A stretch of DNA of 42,811 nt, from assembly GCA_040752515.1 (NCBI GenBank), contig JBFMGQ010000028.1:1-42811 (forward strand), given 5' to 3'. Made by a program: the position numbers and the translations under genes. Shown piece by piece: positions 8,074 through 17,266 of this stretch. The notes beneath the pieces are model-generated. The model was given only the letters and a program-made list of their open reading frames with translations. It was not told the origin of the DNA and ran no database searches. The DNA is from Tenuifilum sp040752515 (GTDB lineage: Bacteria > Bacteroidota > Bacteroidia > Bacteroidales > Tenuifilaceae). How positions within the stretch are numbered: the first letter of the stretch is position 1; the number at the start of each line of letters is the position of its first letter.

Positions 8074-9054
8074 CTATTTACTTATCAATGAGTTGTTGTC
8101 TATTCGCTGTTTCAGAACCTCAGCATACTCCTTCAAAAACTTTAGATGAGGGTATTTTGTTTTAGCAAAGGCGAGCCACTCCATGGACACATCAAATTTG
8201 TTTAGCATTTCATTGGCTAAAGCCATGTTAAAAGCGGCCTGGGCAGCTAATTTTTTATCGTTTGATGAAGATAATCTTTGCCATATAGAAGCTGCATCTA
8301 ACCAATTTCCTTGTATTGCAAGTTGGTGTGCCCTGTTCATGTCCTTGTTGGCCGAGGGGACATAAATTGTTCGGGTATCCTTTTGCCATTGCGGGGCTAT
8401 TAGCTGGGCAAATCGTTCGCCCGCATCGGCGCCGGCATATGCACATGCTTCGAATACACCAGGCAATTGGTTTCCGGGGGTGACATCAGCCCAATCGTTT
8501 TTCTCCCAGATTAGGGTATCGGTTAAAAGTTGCCCAAACTCAATTTTCTTGGATACTACATTGTAAACTCGCCAGTACGCGTAACTCGATACCTTAATAA
8601 ATCCATAGTATTCCTTGTATTCACCGCGCCAAATGGGATATGTATCATAATAAGGGCGAACTTTTAAGTATTCGAGCGAAACTATGGTTTGGCAATCGTA
8701 TGCACTGCTCAAGCTATCAATAATCTGCCAAGTGAGCGGCAAAACAACCCTTGAAGAATCGTTGCGATAATACGTTTGCTTTGAAAAGCTTAAACCCGAA
8801 AACCATGGAGAGGTTTGCAAAAGACTTAGCAATGCGTTGGCTGCTTCAAATGAAGCGACACTATCAACCGCCCAATCGAGTTTTTGAACGGGAGAATCAG
8901 TATTTCGTAAATGTAAATTTTCCAACACAAGTAGCTTGTTCCCCTGAACGCTAAAGCTTTTTTGGGGAGGATCGTAAAATTCAATATCTATATACTTATA
9001 TGAAATACAAGAATTTAAAGAAATCAGCAATACTAATAATTTAAACTTTTTCAT
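8074..9054 (-). CDS. Lipoprotein with helical-repeat C-terminus (DUF6340-like)
   Basis: 326 residues from the ATG at 9054. The N-terminus MKKFKLLVLLISLNSC is a lipoprotein signal with lipobox LNSC, so the mature protein is anchored in an envelope membrane. The middle contains LVVLENL-type beta strands and conserved-looking aromatic stretches (PYYDTYPIWRGEYKEYYG). The last ~90 residues are helical and TPR-like (AHQLAIQGNWLDAASIWQRL, AAQAAFNMALANEMLNKFD). I believe this is the Bacteroidota family DUF6340, from memory only. Function unknown. A TTG start at 9129 and an ATG at 9060 are also in frame, but only 9054/9060 put the signal peptide at the N-terminus. Confidence 0.75.
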   Translation of the reverse strand: MKKFKLLVLLISLNSCISYKYIDIEFYDPPQKSFSVQGNKLLVLENLHLRNTDSPVQKLDWAVDSVASFEAANALLSLLQTSPWFSGLSFSKQTYYRNDSSRVVLPLTWQIIDSLSSAYDCQTIVSLEYLKVRPYYDTYPIWRGEYKEYYGFIKVSSYAYWRVYNVVSKKIEFGQLLTDTLIWEKNDWADVTPGNQLPGVFEACAYAGADAGERFAQLIAPQWQKDTRTIYVPSANKDMNRAHQLAIQGNWLDAASIWQRLSSSNDKKLAAQAAFNMALANEMLNKFDVSMEWLAFAKTKYPHLKFLKEYAEVLKQRIDNNSLISK

Positions 9055-9093
9055 TTGCATAAAAGAAAACTTAAGTATAACCAGGCGAAGCAT

Positions 9094-9145
9094 AAAAAAG
9101 TTGAAAACAAGCCGCGAAGAACTTTGCAAAGCCCGTTTTCAACTT
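9094..9145 (-). terminator. Terminator of fabG
   Basis: Long hairpin: AAGTTGAAAAC (9098-9108) pairs with GTTTTCAACTT (9135-9145), and the stem extends inward by G-T pairs to about 15 bp. On the minus strand it is followed by six T. It starts 24 bp past the fabG stop and lies before the lipoprotein gene. Confidence 0.75.
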
Positions 9146-9169
9146 GCTTTAAAGAATGCTTAGTACTAA

Positions 9170-9916
9170 TTAGGTATTCATTGCACCGCAAACGTTGATA
9201 ACCTGTCCACTCACATATGACGATAAGTCGGAACCCAAGAATACACATACGTTAGCAACATCTTCGGGTGTACCGCCGCGCTGTAGGGGGATTTTCTTGA
9301 TCCACTCCTCGCGAAACTCGTCGGGTAGTTTGTGTGTCATTTCGGTAATAATAAAGCCAGGAGCAATTGCATTGCAACGGATATTGCGTGAACCCAGCTC
9401 ACGAGCAATGGCCTTGGTAAAACCAATAATACCTGCTTTAGAAGCGGCATAGTTAGCTTGTCCGGCATTACCCGAAACGCCAACCACAGAACTCATATTA
9501 ATGATTGAGCCATTTTTCTGCTTTAGCATATACTTTTGAACGGCCTTGGTGAGGTTGAATACCGATTTAAGGTTAACCTTAATCACCAAGTCCCATTGCT
9601 CTTCGGTCATTCGCATTAGCAGTGTGTCGCGAGTGATACCGGCATTGTTCACCAAAATATCGATTTGGCCAAAATCTTTGGCAATTTCATCAACAATCTT
9701 TTGAGAATTTTCATAATCACTGGCATCAGATGCATAGCCTTTAGCTTTCACACCTAAAGCTGTAAGTTCCTGCTCAAGCGATTTCATGTTATCGTCGTAA
9801 GCAATGTCGGTAAATGCCACATTAGCACCATGTTGAGCAAATGCAATGGCAATAGCACGGCCTATTCCACGTGCTGCGCCTGTTACTAAACCGGTTTTTC
9901 CTTCAAGTAACTTCAT
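9170..9916 (-). CDS. fabG: 3-oxoacyl-[acyl-carrier-protein] reductase FabG
   Basis: NADPH-dependent reductase of the fatty-acid elongation cycle, a 248-residue classical short-chain dehydrogenase. The cofactor motif is TGAARGIG at 12-19, with NNAG at 90-93. The catalytic set is N115, S143, Y156, K160 (YAASK). The end (GSDLSSYVSGQVINVCGAMNT) is the usual FabG C-terminus, with the common VDGG replaced by VCGA. It stands alone here, without acpP or fabD/F neighbours, so a different SDR substrate cannot be excluded, although sequence and length favour FabG. Confidence 0.9.
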   Translation of the reverse strand: MKLLEGKTGLVTGAARGIGRAIAIAFAQHGANVAFTDIAYDDNMKSLEQELTALGVKAKGYASDASDYENSQKIVDEIAKDFGQIDILVNNAGITRDTLLMRMTEEQWDLVIKVNLKSVFNLTKAVQKYMLKQKNGSIINMSSVVGVSGNAGQANYAASKAGIIGFTKAIARELGSRNIRCNAIAPGFIITEMTHKLPDEFREEWIKKIPLQRGGTPEDVANVCVFLGSDLSSYVSGQVINVCGAMNT

Positions 9917-9946
9917 AGGTTAGATTTTTAAAATTTATATCAAAGG

Positions 9947-9954
9947 CAAATGTA
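9947..9954 (-). promoter_or_regulatory. Candidate -7 box for fabG
   Basis: The minus strand reads TACATTTG, a full TAnnTTTG match, placing the start near 9940 and the leader at about 24 nt. No TTTG is present at -33. Confidence 0.4.
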
Positions 9955-10091
9955 ATAAATATTGACAATTAAACTCCTGTTTTATGAACCTAAGCATACT
10001 AATTGTTCCTATTATTGCTTGTTTATTTCAAAAGAGCTATATTCACACCTTAATAATTTGATTGGTTTACTTTCAAAAAATTAAATAGCAC

Positions 10092-12419
10092 ATGAAAGTG
10101 AAAATTCACATTAGGATTAAACTAATAATTGCAGTACTAGCGGTTACAGCAATTGTTTTTTGGGCAAGCGTTGCTTTTTTGAACAAGAGAGTCGAGAGGT
10201 TCACGCGAACCAATATTTATGAATACATCGACGCCACCTCAAAGGCTTATACGAACCAGATAAAAGGAGAGTTTGATAAGCAGTTTTCCCTTGCCAGAGC
10301 CATGACCTATAATTTTTACGATATTGACCAAAGGAACTCCGAGGATATCAAATTAAATACTACCAGGCTTTTAAAGAACACCGCTGAGAGTACCCCCGAT
10401 TTTCTTTCTGTTTGGACAAGTTGGGAATTATGGGCGATAGAAAAAAAATGGGATAAGCCATTTGGTAGAGAAAGATATACTTATTTGAGGGATAACAATG
10501 AACTAAAACAAATAGTAGAACGATTAAATGAGACAGGCGACAATACAAGTAGTCTATACTTCAAACTTAAAACGGAAAAAAGGGAAGCGCTGGTTGATCC
10601 ATACTGGTACACATACACGGGTGGTCAAAAAAAGGTTTTAGAAACCAGTGTTTGCGTTCCATTAGTGGTAAACAACAAATTTGCTGCGCTTTTCGGTTTT
10701 GATATTGAGCTATCCGTTTACCAGGAAATGATTCGTAAGCTTAAGCCCTATGAAGGTAGTTATGCTATACTGATTTCCAATAATGGTACTATTGTTGCTC
10801 ACCCCGACTCTACTTTGCTTGGCGCTTTAGCAGATACTGTTTTGGTGAATGGGAAACAAATCCTTGAAGGCATAGCTTCTAAAGGTAAATATTCTGAAAT
10901 AGTTCAACTTGAGAAAGAGAAATACTATACGACTTTTAACTCGTTTTCAGCTGGTAAGGCCAGCGAAAAATGGAGTTTAGGGATATTAGTTCCAGATAGT
11001 ATTATCAACCAACAGATTGCCGCTATTACAGGCCAGGTAAGAGTTGTAATGATAATTGGACTTATTGTGCTAGCCATAGTCATTTGGATTATTGCCTTCA
11101 GCATAACAAATCCATTGGTTAAGGCAACAAAAATACTTGGGGACCTCTCTCTTGGGAAAATAGACCCTGCTAAAAAGATTGACATAAAGACAGGCGATGA
11201 GATAGAAGATATTGCATCATCAATAAATATTCTTATCGACAGTTTATACAAAACATCTCAGTTTGCCAAGGAAATTGGCAAAGGTAACCTGCAGGCTAAG
11301 TACTCAAAGCTATCGGACGAAGACGTTTTAGGTGATGCACTCATGGAAATGCGTAAAAGCTTGGAATATGCTAAAAAGATTGATGAAGAAAGGAAACAGG
11401 AGGAAAGTAAGAACAAATGGTACAATGAGGGTATGGCCAAGTTTGCCGAAATATTAAGGCATAACACCAGCAACCTTAACGATTTTGCATACGAAGCAAT
11501 ACGCAACCTAACCAAGTATGTTGATGCTACCATTGGCGCAGTTTTTCTGGTAAATAACGATAATCCAAACGATATCTACCTTGAGCTAATGGCAACGTAT
11601 GCCTATGAGCGCCGCAAGTACGAAGAAAAGATTGTTCGAATGGGCGAAGGGCTTGTAGGGCGCTGTGCCCAGGAAGCCGAAACCATTTACATGACCGAAA
11701 TACCAAAAGGGTATGTAAAAATTGCATCGGGGCTTGGAGAAGATGAACCAACAGTACTGCTTTTGGTGCCCATGAAGATTAATGATGAGGTACATGGTGT
11801 TATTGAAATAGCGTCATTTGAGCCTATTGAGGATTACAAAATTAAATTTATTGAAAAGATAGGTGAAAACTTTGCTGCAACCATTTCGAGCGTTAAGATT
11901 AATATTCGAACAGCAAAACTCCTTGAAGAATCTAGAATTAAATCGGAAGAACTTGCCTCGCAAGAGGAAGAGATGCGTCAAAACATGGAAGAGTTGCAGG
12001 CAACTCAAGAGGAATCGGCACGTAAATCGGCCGAAATGGAAAGTCTAATCAATGCCTTGCACTCGTCGAGCTATGTTATAGAGTACGATTTGAATGGGAA
12101 CATCATCAGCGTTAACGAGGCATACCTTAACTTAACCGGACAAACCGAAAAGGATATTGTGGGAACTCACCATGCCGATAATTTGGAAATGACCTCGGAG
12201 CAAAAGAATGCCTACCAAAGATTCTGGCAAGATTTGCGTAATGGGATGATTAAAAAGGAAACTTCAAAGGTAAAGATTGGGGGTAAAACCTACACCTTTA
12301 TTGAAACCTACTCGCCAATACTTGATGAAAATCGGAGAGTTGTAAAGATTCTTAAAATAGCCCATAACATTACCGATTTCATTGATGAAAGTTCTGAGGG
12401 TAAACCTAAAAAGAAATAG
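10092..12419 (+). CDS. Membrane sensor with Cache, HAMP, GAF and PAS domains, no kinase
   Basis: 775-residue signalling protein. Transmembrane helix 1 covers about residues 9-30. A periplasmic double-Cache-like domain follows to about 315 (PYWYTYTGGQKKVLETSVCVPL, YAILISNNGTIVAHPD are typical). Helix 2 is about 318-338 and leads into HAMP (NPLVKATKILGDLSLGKID) to about 392. Then come a linker, a GAF domain (about 450-615), a coiled coil rich in E and Q (about 617-655) and a C-terminal PAS domain (about 650-765) ending in KIAHNITD. There is no HisKA, HATPase, GGDEF or MCP signalling hairpin. It may act by binding a partner kinase. The ligand is unknown; Cache domains usually bind small organic molecules. 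It is followed by a strong terminator. Confidence 0.85.
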   Translation: MKVKIHIRIKLIIAVLAVTAIVFWASVAFLNKRVERFTRTNIYEYIDATSKAYTNQIKGEFDKQFSLARAMTYNFYDIDQRNSEDIKLNTTRLLKNTAESTPDFLSVWTSWELWAIEKKWDKPFGRERYTYLRDNNELKQIVERLNETGDNTSSLYFKLKTEKREALVDPYWYTYTGGQKKVLETSVCVPLVVNNKFAALFGFDIELSVYQEMIRKLKPYEGSYAILISNNGTIVAHPDSTLLGALADTVLVNGKQILEGIASKGKYSEIVQLEKEKYYTTFNSFSAGKASEKWSLGILVPDSIINQQIAAITGQVRVVMIIGLIVLAIVIWIIAFSITNPLVKATKILGDLSLGKIDPAKKIDIKTGDEIEDIASSINILIDSLYKTSQFAKEIGKGNLQAKYSKLSDEDVLGDALMEMRKSLEYAKKIDEERKQEESKNKWYNEGMAKFAEILRHNTSNLNDFAYEAIRNLTKYVDATIGAVFLVNNDNPNDIYLELMATYAYERRKYEEKIVRMGEGLVGRCAQEAETIYMTEIPKGYVKIASGLGEDEPTVLLLVPMKINDEVHGVIEIASFEPIEDYKIKFIEKIGENFAATISSVKINIRTAKLLEESRIKSEELASQEEEMRQNMEELQATQEESARKSAEMESLINALHSSSYVIEYDLNGNIISVNEAYLNLTGQTEKDIVGTHHADNLEMTSEQKNAYQRFWQDLRNGMIKKETSKVKIGGKTYTFIETYSPILDENRRVVKILKIAHNITDFIDESSEGKPKKK

Positions 12420-12420
12420 C

Positions 12421-12446
12421 AAAGGCCGGGTTTCCCCGGCCTTTTT
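12421..12446. terminator. Bidirectional terminator
   Basis: A 10-bp stem AAAGGCCGGG / CCCGGCCTTT with loop TTTC and flanking A and T runs. It ends the Cache sensor gene on the plus strand and the outer-membrane gene at 12465 on the minus strand. Confidence 0.9.
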
Positions 12447-12464
12447 GTTTAGAAGATATTTAGA

Positions 12465-13430
12465 TTAACGGAAATTTATTCCAACCCCGGCATTGAATAT
12501 CCCATAGTCTCCTATGGAGTAATCAAAATGGAAAGCAAGGATGGCAAGCTTGAGCCGTAACCCAAGGTTTGTCGTAAAGCCATTGTTGGAAAAATCGAAG
12601 GCTACAGGATCGGTTTTTGTTCCAACATTATCAATATTGTATGTCCCCTTGAGGGCAACATTGGTAGTTGAATGGTTATAACCCACACCACCATAAACGG
12701 TTAGAACAGGAATAGATTTTGACACCAGAAGGCGCGCCGTGTAACCCGAAGATTTGAAATTCAGCTTTTGCTTTTGCGCCTTATTGATATCGAACGAGGA
12801 GGTAAAATGGGTATAACCAAATAGGAATGACATACTGAAAGGCAAACGTTTTACAAAGGGGATAAACTCCTTAAACTCATTTTTTATTCCAACACCCCAC
12901 AAGCCGAAGTTTCCAACACTGGAAATGTTAACGGTAGGTAAAAACCTACCAATTATTTCGGTGTGGAAAGGCAAACCCTTTGCGACCTGAATCAAAGGTG
13001 CAGGAACAAATTTAAGATTAGCACCGTCGGGCATATTTAATTCCACTAAACTTGTTGCTTTATCGTTCAGCACAGTATTAGAATTACCTCCAGTAACACT
13101 GGGAGCCATAGCGTTGGAGCCTGTTTTAACTTTCCAATACTCCAAATTCAACTTTGACACATCAAAAGTTTTATCGGAACTTGGAGGAATAGTGATGGGT
13201 ACAGTAAAAGTGATATCGAAACCTAAAATACCGTGAGGATTTGCGGTGTTATACCAACCGGAGTTTAAACTTGTGCCCAAACTCTTTCCAAAAGGTTCAA
13301 GATAAGCTTGGCTAAGCTTTTGTGCATCATTCAGATTGTTTTTCAGAAAAGCAACTACATCTTCTTGAGCGTAAACAGTTCCTGCTATTAGCATGAAAAG
13401 CAGGGAAATAAATTTTCTTAGCGATTTCAT
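12465..13430 (-). CDS. Predicted outer-membrane beta-barrel (DUF6588-like)
   Basis: 321 residues with a clear Sec signal peptide (MKSLRKFISLLFMLIAGTVYAQ, cut after AQ or before). The mature part alternates polar and hydrophobic strands and ends with FDYSIGDYGIFNAGVGINFR, a barrel-like C-terminus with terminal aromatic/basic residues. The N-terminal part (FLKNNLNDAQKLSQAYLEPFGKSLG, then NTANPHGILGFDITFT) looks like family DUF6588, from memory. The role is unknown; a transport or structural role in the outer membrane is inference. It is a single gene between a shared terminator and the divergent rarA. Confidence 0.75.
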   Translation of the reverse strand: MKSLRKFISLLFMLIAGTVYAQEDVVAFLKNNLNDAQKLSQAYLEPFGKSLGTSLNSGWYNTANPHGILGFDITFTVPITIPPSSDKTFDVSKLNLEYWKVKTGSNAMAPSVTGGNSNTVLNDKATSLVELNMPDGANLKFVPAPLIQVAKGLPFHTEIIGRFLPTVNISSVGNFGLWGVGIKNEFKEFIPFVKRLPFSMSFLFGYTHFTSSFDINKAQKQKLNFKSSGYTARLLVSKSIPVLTVYGGVGYNHSTTNVALKGTYNIDNVGTKTDPVAFDFSNNGFTTNLGLRLKLAILAFHFDYSIGDYGIFNAGVGINFR

Positions 13431-13530
13431 AGCTATTTATTTATTGGTTTAATTTTAAACAAATTAAGCATAAAAAGAGTTCATTGTCAATAATTATTAA
13501 AAAATCAACGCTAAAAAGGCCATAATTGGC

Positions 13531-13538
13531 TAATTTTG
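13531..13538 (+). promoter_or_regulatory. Candidate -7 box for rarA-kdsA
   Basis: TAATTTTG is a full TAnnTTTG match 16 bp before the rarA ATG, giving a very short leader. No TTTG is seen at the expected -33 distance. Confidence 0.35.
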
Positions 13539-13554
13539 TGGTAAAGATTTTACC

Positions 13555-14835
13555 ATGTCGAGTATCCCTTTAGCTGAAAGAATGAGGCCTCGTAATCTTA
13601 GCGATTACGTTGGGCAGGAGCATTTAGTGGGTAATAAAGGAGTTATTCGGGAAATGGTTAGTCGGGGTACCCTTTCCTCATTTATTATGTGGGGCCCACC
13701 AGGTGTTGGTAAAACAACTTTGGCTAGGGTAATAGCAAATGAACTAAACCGCCCTTTTTATACATTGAGTGCAATAAGTTCAGGGGTTAAAGACGTTAGA
13801 GATGTAATAGAAAAGGCAAAGAACCAAAAGTTTTTCAATACGCCCTCGCCCATCCTATTTATTGACGAAATACACCGATTTAGCAAATCGCAGCAGGATT
13901 CTCTGCTGGGTGCAGTTGAACAGGGTGTATTTACTCTCATTGGCGCTACAACAGAAAACCCATCGTTTGAGGTGATTACACCATTGCTGTCGCGATGTCA
14001 GGTTTACATTCTTAAACCTCTGTCAAATGAGGAGCTTGAACTTCTTTTTACTAGGGCAATCACCACCGATGCCGAACTCAAAAAGTATCGTTACGAATTG
14101 AAGGAAAAGGAAGCACTTTTTAGGTTTGCGGGGGGTGATGCCCGAAAACTCTATAATATAATTGAACTCGTAACATCAACCCGAAACAATAATAATGAAG
14201 TTGTAATTACAAATCAAGCTGTAATTGATGTATTACAACACAATTTGGCTGTTTATGATAAAAATGGTGAGCAACATTACGATATCATATCGGCCTTTAT
14301 CAAATCGGTTAGAGGAAGCGATCCCAATGCAGCTGTTTACTGGTTGGCACGAATGATTGAGGGAGGCGAAGACCCTGAGTTTATCGCGCGTCGCTTGGTG
14401 ATTTTAGCTGCAGAGGATATTGGCTTGGCCAATCCCAATGCACTACTCATGGCTACCAGTTGCTTTCAAGCTGTTCAGATGATTGGCATGCCCGAATCGC
14501 GAATTATTCTCTCGGAGGCAACCATTTACCTGGCCACAAGCCCTAAAAGCAACTCGGCCTATGAAGCCATTGGTAAAGCGCAAGGAATTGTTAAAGAAAC
14601 TGGTGATTTGCCTGTACCCCTTCATTTAAGGAATGCCCCAACCAAGCTGATGAAGGATATAGGCTATGGAGTTGACTACAAGTATGCTCACAGCTATCAG
14701 GGTAACTTTGTTGAACAGGAATTTCTGCCTGAAAAACTATCAGGGACAGATATTTACACACCCCAGAACAATAGTCGGGAGCAAGAGATTGCAGCAAGGT
14801 TAAAAGCAATGTGGAAAAACAAGTATAACAAGTAA
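13555..14835 (+). CDS. rarA: Replication-associated recombination protein A (RarA/MgsA)
   Basis: AAA+ ATPase of the RarA/MgsA/WRNIP1 family that acts at stalled replication forks. It has 426 residues, normal for the family. The opening PLAERMRPRNLSDYVGQEHL is the family hallmark. Walker A is GPPGVGKT at 47-54 and Walker B is ILFIDEIHRF with D104/E105. The C-terminal half carries the tetramerisation part (IKSVRGSDPNAAVYWLARMIEGGEDPEFIARRL). kdsA starts 13 bp after its stop, so the two are probably cotranscribed. Confidence 0.95.
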   Translation: MSSIPLAERMRPRNLSDYVGQEHLVGNKGVIREMVSRGTLSSFIMWGPPGVGKTTLARVIANELNRPFYTLSAISSGVKDVRDVIEKAKNQKFFNTPSPILFIDEIHRFSKSQQDSLLGAVEQGVFTLIGATTENPSFEVITPLLSRCQVYILKPLSNEELELLFTRAITTDAELKKYRYELKEKEALFRFAGGDARKLYNIIELVTSTRNNNNEVVITNQAVIDVLQHNLAVYDKNGEQHYDIISAFIKSVRGSDPNAAVYWLARMIEGGEDPEFIARRLVILAAEDIGLANPNALLMATSCFQAVQMIGMPESRIILSEATIYLATSPKSNSAYEAIGKAQGIVKETGDLPVPLHLRNAPTKLMKDIGYGVDYKYAHSYQGNFVEQEFLPEKLSGTDIYTPQNNSREQEIAARLKAMWKNKYNK

Positions 14836-14848
14836 ATATTACTAGTAC

Positions 14849-15673
14849 ATGAGCACAATCGAAAAGATTAAAGGGATTAAACATTTGGAAACGGGAAACT
14901 TTTTCCTAATAGCTGGTCCATGCGTTGTTGAGAGTCGTGAAAATGTAATGCGGATAGCCGAAACCGTGGCAAACATCACCGAAAAGTTAAAAATACCTTA
15001 CATTTTCAAGGCATCGTACCGGAAAGCAAACCGCTCAAGAATCGATTCGTTTGCAGGAATTGGCGATGAAAAGGCTCTAAAAATTTTGGGTGAGGTTCGG
15101 GAACGGTTTGGTTTACCCATAGTAACCGATATCCATAGCGCCCCTGAAGCCGCTATGGCCGCAGAGTATGTTGATGTACTTCAGATACCTGCATTTCTTT
15201 GTCGGCAAACCGACCTCCTTATAGCGGCAGCCCAAACCGGTAAGTTTGTAAACATTAAAAAGGGGCAATTTGTATCGCCCGATTCCATGAGGTTTGCGGC
15301 GCAAAAGGTTGTGGACTCGGGCAACGACAATGTTATTTTGACGGACAGGGGAACAATGTTTGGATACCATGATTTAATAGTAGATTTCAGGGCTATACCC
15401 ACCATGCGGGCTTTTGGGTATCCCGTTGTGGTTGATGTTACCCACTCGCTACAGCAACCCAATCAAACATCGGGTGTAACCGGTGGACGACCCGATATGA
15501 TTGAAACCATTGCACGTGCTGCTATTGCCACGGGAGCCGATGGTTTGTTTATGGAAACCCATTTTAATCCAGCCGAAGCACTATCGGACGGTGCTAATAT
15601 GTTAGATTTGAAGTATTTGGAGGGGTTACTTGAACGCCTAGTTAAAATCAGACAGGTTGTTAGGAACTTTTAA
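14849..15673 (+). CDS. kdsA: 3-deoxy-8-phosphooctulonate synthase (Kdo-8-P synthase)
   Basis: Condenses phosphoenolpyruvate with arabinose-5-phosphate to Kdo-8-phosphate, the first committed step to the Kdo of lipopolysaccharide. 274 residues. Visible motifs are IAGPCVVES, FKASYRKANRSRIDSF, QIPAFLCRQTDLL, and TDRGTMFGYHDLIVDFR. C25 in GPC, where E. coli KdsA has Asn, marks the metal-dependent class known from Aquifex. It lies downstream of rarA. Its last 14 bp overlap the end of the convergent hybrid kinase gene, so no terminator lies between them. Confidence 0.96.
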   Translation: MSTIEKIKGIKHLETGNFFLIAGPCVVESRENVMRIAETVANITEKLKIPYIFKASYRKANRSRIDSFAGIGDEKALKILGEVRERFGLPIVTDIHSAPEAAMAAEYVDVLQIPAFLCRQTDLLIAAAQTGKFVNIKKGQFVSPDSMRFAAQKVVDSGNDNVILTDRGTMFGYHDLIVDFRAIPTMRAFGYPVVVDVTHSLQQPNQTSGVTGGRPDMIETIARAAIATGADGLFMETHFNPAEALSDGANMLDLKYLEGLLERLVKIRQVVRNF

Positions 15674-17087
15674 CGTAAACGTTAAGTAAATCGTCGATCT
15701 TTTTCTTCAGGAGGTGGGCATTAATGGGCTTTGAAATATAGTCGTTACAGCCCACCTCGAAACATTTTAGATTATCATGAGGTAATGCGTAAGCGGTTTG
15801 AGCAATAATTGGTAAATCCGGAAATTTTTCTCGAATTTTCAGAGTAGCTTCATACCCATCAATAATGGGCATTTGAATATCCATTAGAATAATATCGATA
15901 GGAGTACCATTCATAACCAGATTTATTGCAACTTCGCCATTCCTTGCCCATAGAATTTTTGCTTTTGTATCGGATAGAATTGTGGCGAGGTACTTGTAGT
16001 TGGTCTCGATATCTTCGGCAATTAGGAGGGTCTTTCCTTTCCAGTTATACTCGGGAGCTTTTGTTTTAAAAATTACCGAACCATTGCTTACGCTTTTTGA
16101 TTCATGATATGGGAGTGTGAAATGGAAAGTGGTTCCCTGCCCAACTTCCGATTCGAACCAAATTTCACCACCAAGTAACTCAATGATATGCTTTGAGATG
16201 TAAAGACCAATGCCTGTTCCGCCATATTTTCGGGTGGTACCCTCCTGTACCTGCCGGAATCTATCAAAAATGATATCCTGCTTATCCTTAGGAATCCCTA
16301 TACCTGTATCCCTTACAAAAAATTCGATGTTACTTTTATCCTCATTGATAACATATCCAAACTCTACGCTTCCCTTTTCGGTAAACTTCAAAGCATTGCC
16401 AATTAGATTAACCAAAACCTGACGTAAACGTTGGGCATCGGTATAAAGGATGTTCGATTCGTCGTCGTTAAGATTTAGTAAACGTATATTGATATGCTCC
16501 TTTTCCTGTTTGAACTTTATTTCATTGAAAAATGTGTAAACCTCAAACATCAGGTTATCGAGATTACAATCAGTTGGGTTAACAGTCAACTGACCTGCGT
16601 CGATCTTCGATAAATCGATGATATCATCTATAAGATTTACCAGCATCATGCCGTTGTGGTAAATGATATCGATATACCTATCGCGTTTTTCTTGCGATTC
16701 TTCATTTTTGAGCAGTTGGGCAAAGCCCAATATGCCATTCATTGGGGTACGAATCTCATGGCTCATGTTGGCCAGAAAGTTCGATTTGAGAATATCGGCT
16801 TCCTCAGCCCTTATTTTGGCATTTTGTAAAGCGGTTTCGAGTCGTTGGAGTTCCAAATGTGCTTTGGCGAGCACTTCGGCCTGTTCATCATTTTCAATCT
16901 GCAATTCCTTGCAGTAAACTTTTAGATTCTGAATTTCAGCCCTAAGCTGCTCGATTATGATAATGTCTGAGGAGGTATTCGTCCGCTGGGATGATTTTTT
17001 TAACGAATTTCGGGTAATAAAATAGGTAATGGTAGAGGTTACCATTGCCACAAAAACAATTGCTACAATTCCCAGTAAAACAGGCAT
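15660..17087 (-). CDS. Small membrane hybrid histidine kinase / response regulator
   Basis: 475 residues from the ATG at 17087; an in-frame TTG lies at 17099. One N-terminal transmembrane helix (about residues 4-24) is followed by a coiled coil (about 45-100) with no recognisable sensor domain. HisKA has the phospho-His near residue 110 (NMSHEIRTPMNGILGF). HATPase_c has VRDTGIGIPKDKQ and GGTGIGLYISKHIIELLGG. A C-terminal receiver has the phospho-Asp near 403 (LMDIQMPIIDGY) and the conserved Lys in YISKP. Without a sensor or DNA-binding part it probably works in a phosphorelay with other proteins. It is convergent with kdsA and overlaps it by 14 bp. Confidence 0.9.
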   Translation of the reverse strand: MPVLLGIVAIVFVAMVTSTITYFITRNSLKKSSQRTNTSSDIIIIEQLRAEIQNLKVYCKELQIENDEQAEVLAKAHLELQRLETALQNAKIRAEEADILKSNFLANMSHEIRTPMNGILGFAQLLKNEESQEKRDRYIDIIYHNGMMLVNLIDDIIDLSKIDAGQLTVNPTDCNLDNLMFEVYTFFNEIKFKQEKEHINIRLLNLNDDESNILYTDAQRLRQVLVNLIGNALKFTEKGSVEFGYVINEDKSNIEFFVRDTGIGIPKDKQDIIFDRFRQVQEGTTRKYGGTGIGLYISKHIIELLGGEIWFESEVGQGTTFHFTLPYHESKSVSNGSVIFKTKAPEYNWKGKTLLIAEDIETNYKYLATILSDTKAKILWARNGEVAINLVMNGTPIDIILMDIQMPIIDGYEATLKIREKFPDLPIIAQTAYALPHDNLKCFEVGCNDYISKPINAHLLKKKIDDLLNVYVKSS

Positions 17088-17213
17088 AATCTTTAACAAC
17101 TATATCTCAAAGATTCAACTTTTAGATAAAATATCCAATAATTGTTTGAGCAAATGAATTAAGAATTCCTTGAATTGTATTTTTATAGAAATAAACGGCT
17201 ATTATTAAATGAC

Positions 17214-17248
17214 AAAAGGTTTCTTTAGTTACGTTCTAAAGAAACCTT
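17214..17248 (-). terminator. Terminator of the small barrel protein gene
   Basis: Perfect 12-bp stem (AAGGTTTCTTTA at 17216-17227, TAAAGAAACCTT at 17237-17248) with a 9-nt loop. It lies 18 bp past the stop of the gene at 17267 and before the hybrid kinase. The T tract is short and interrupted. Confidence 0.7.
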
Positions 17249-17266
17249 CCGTGAAAAATTTGTAAA

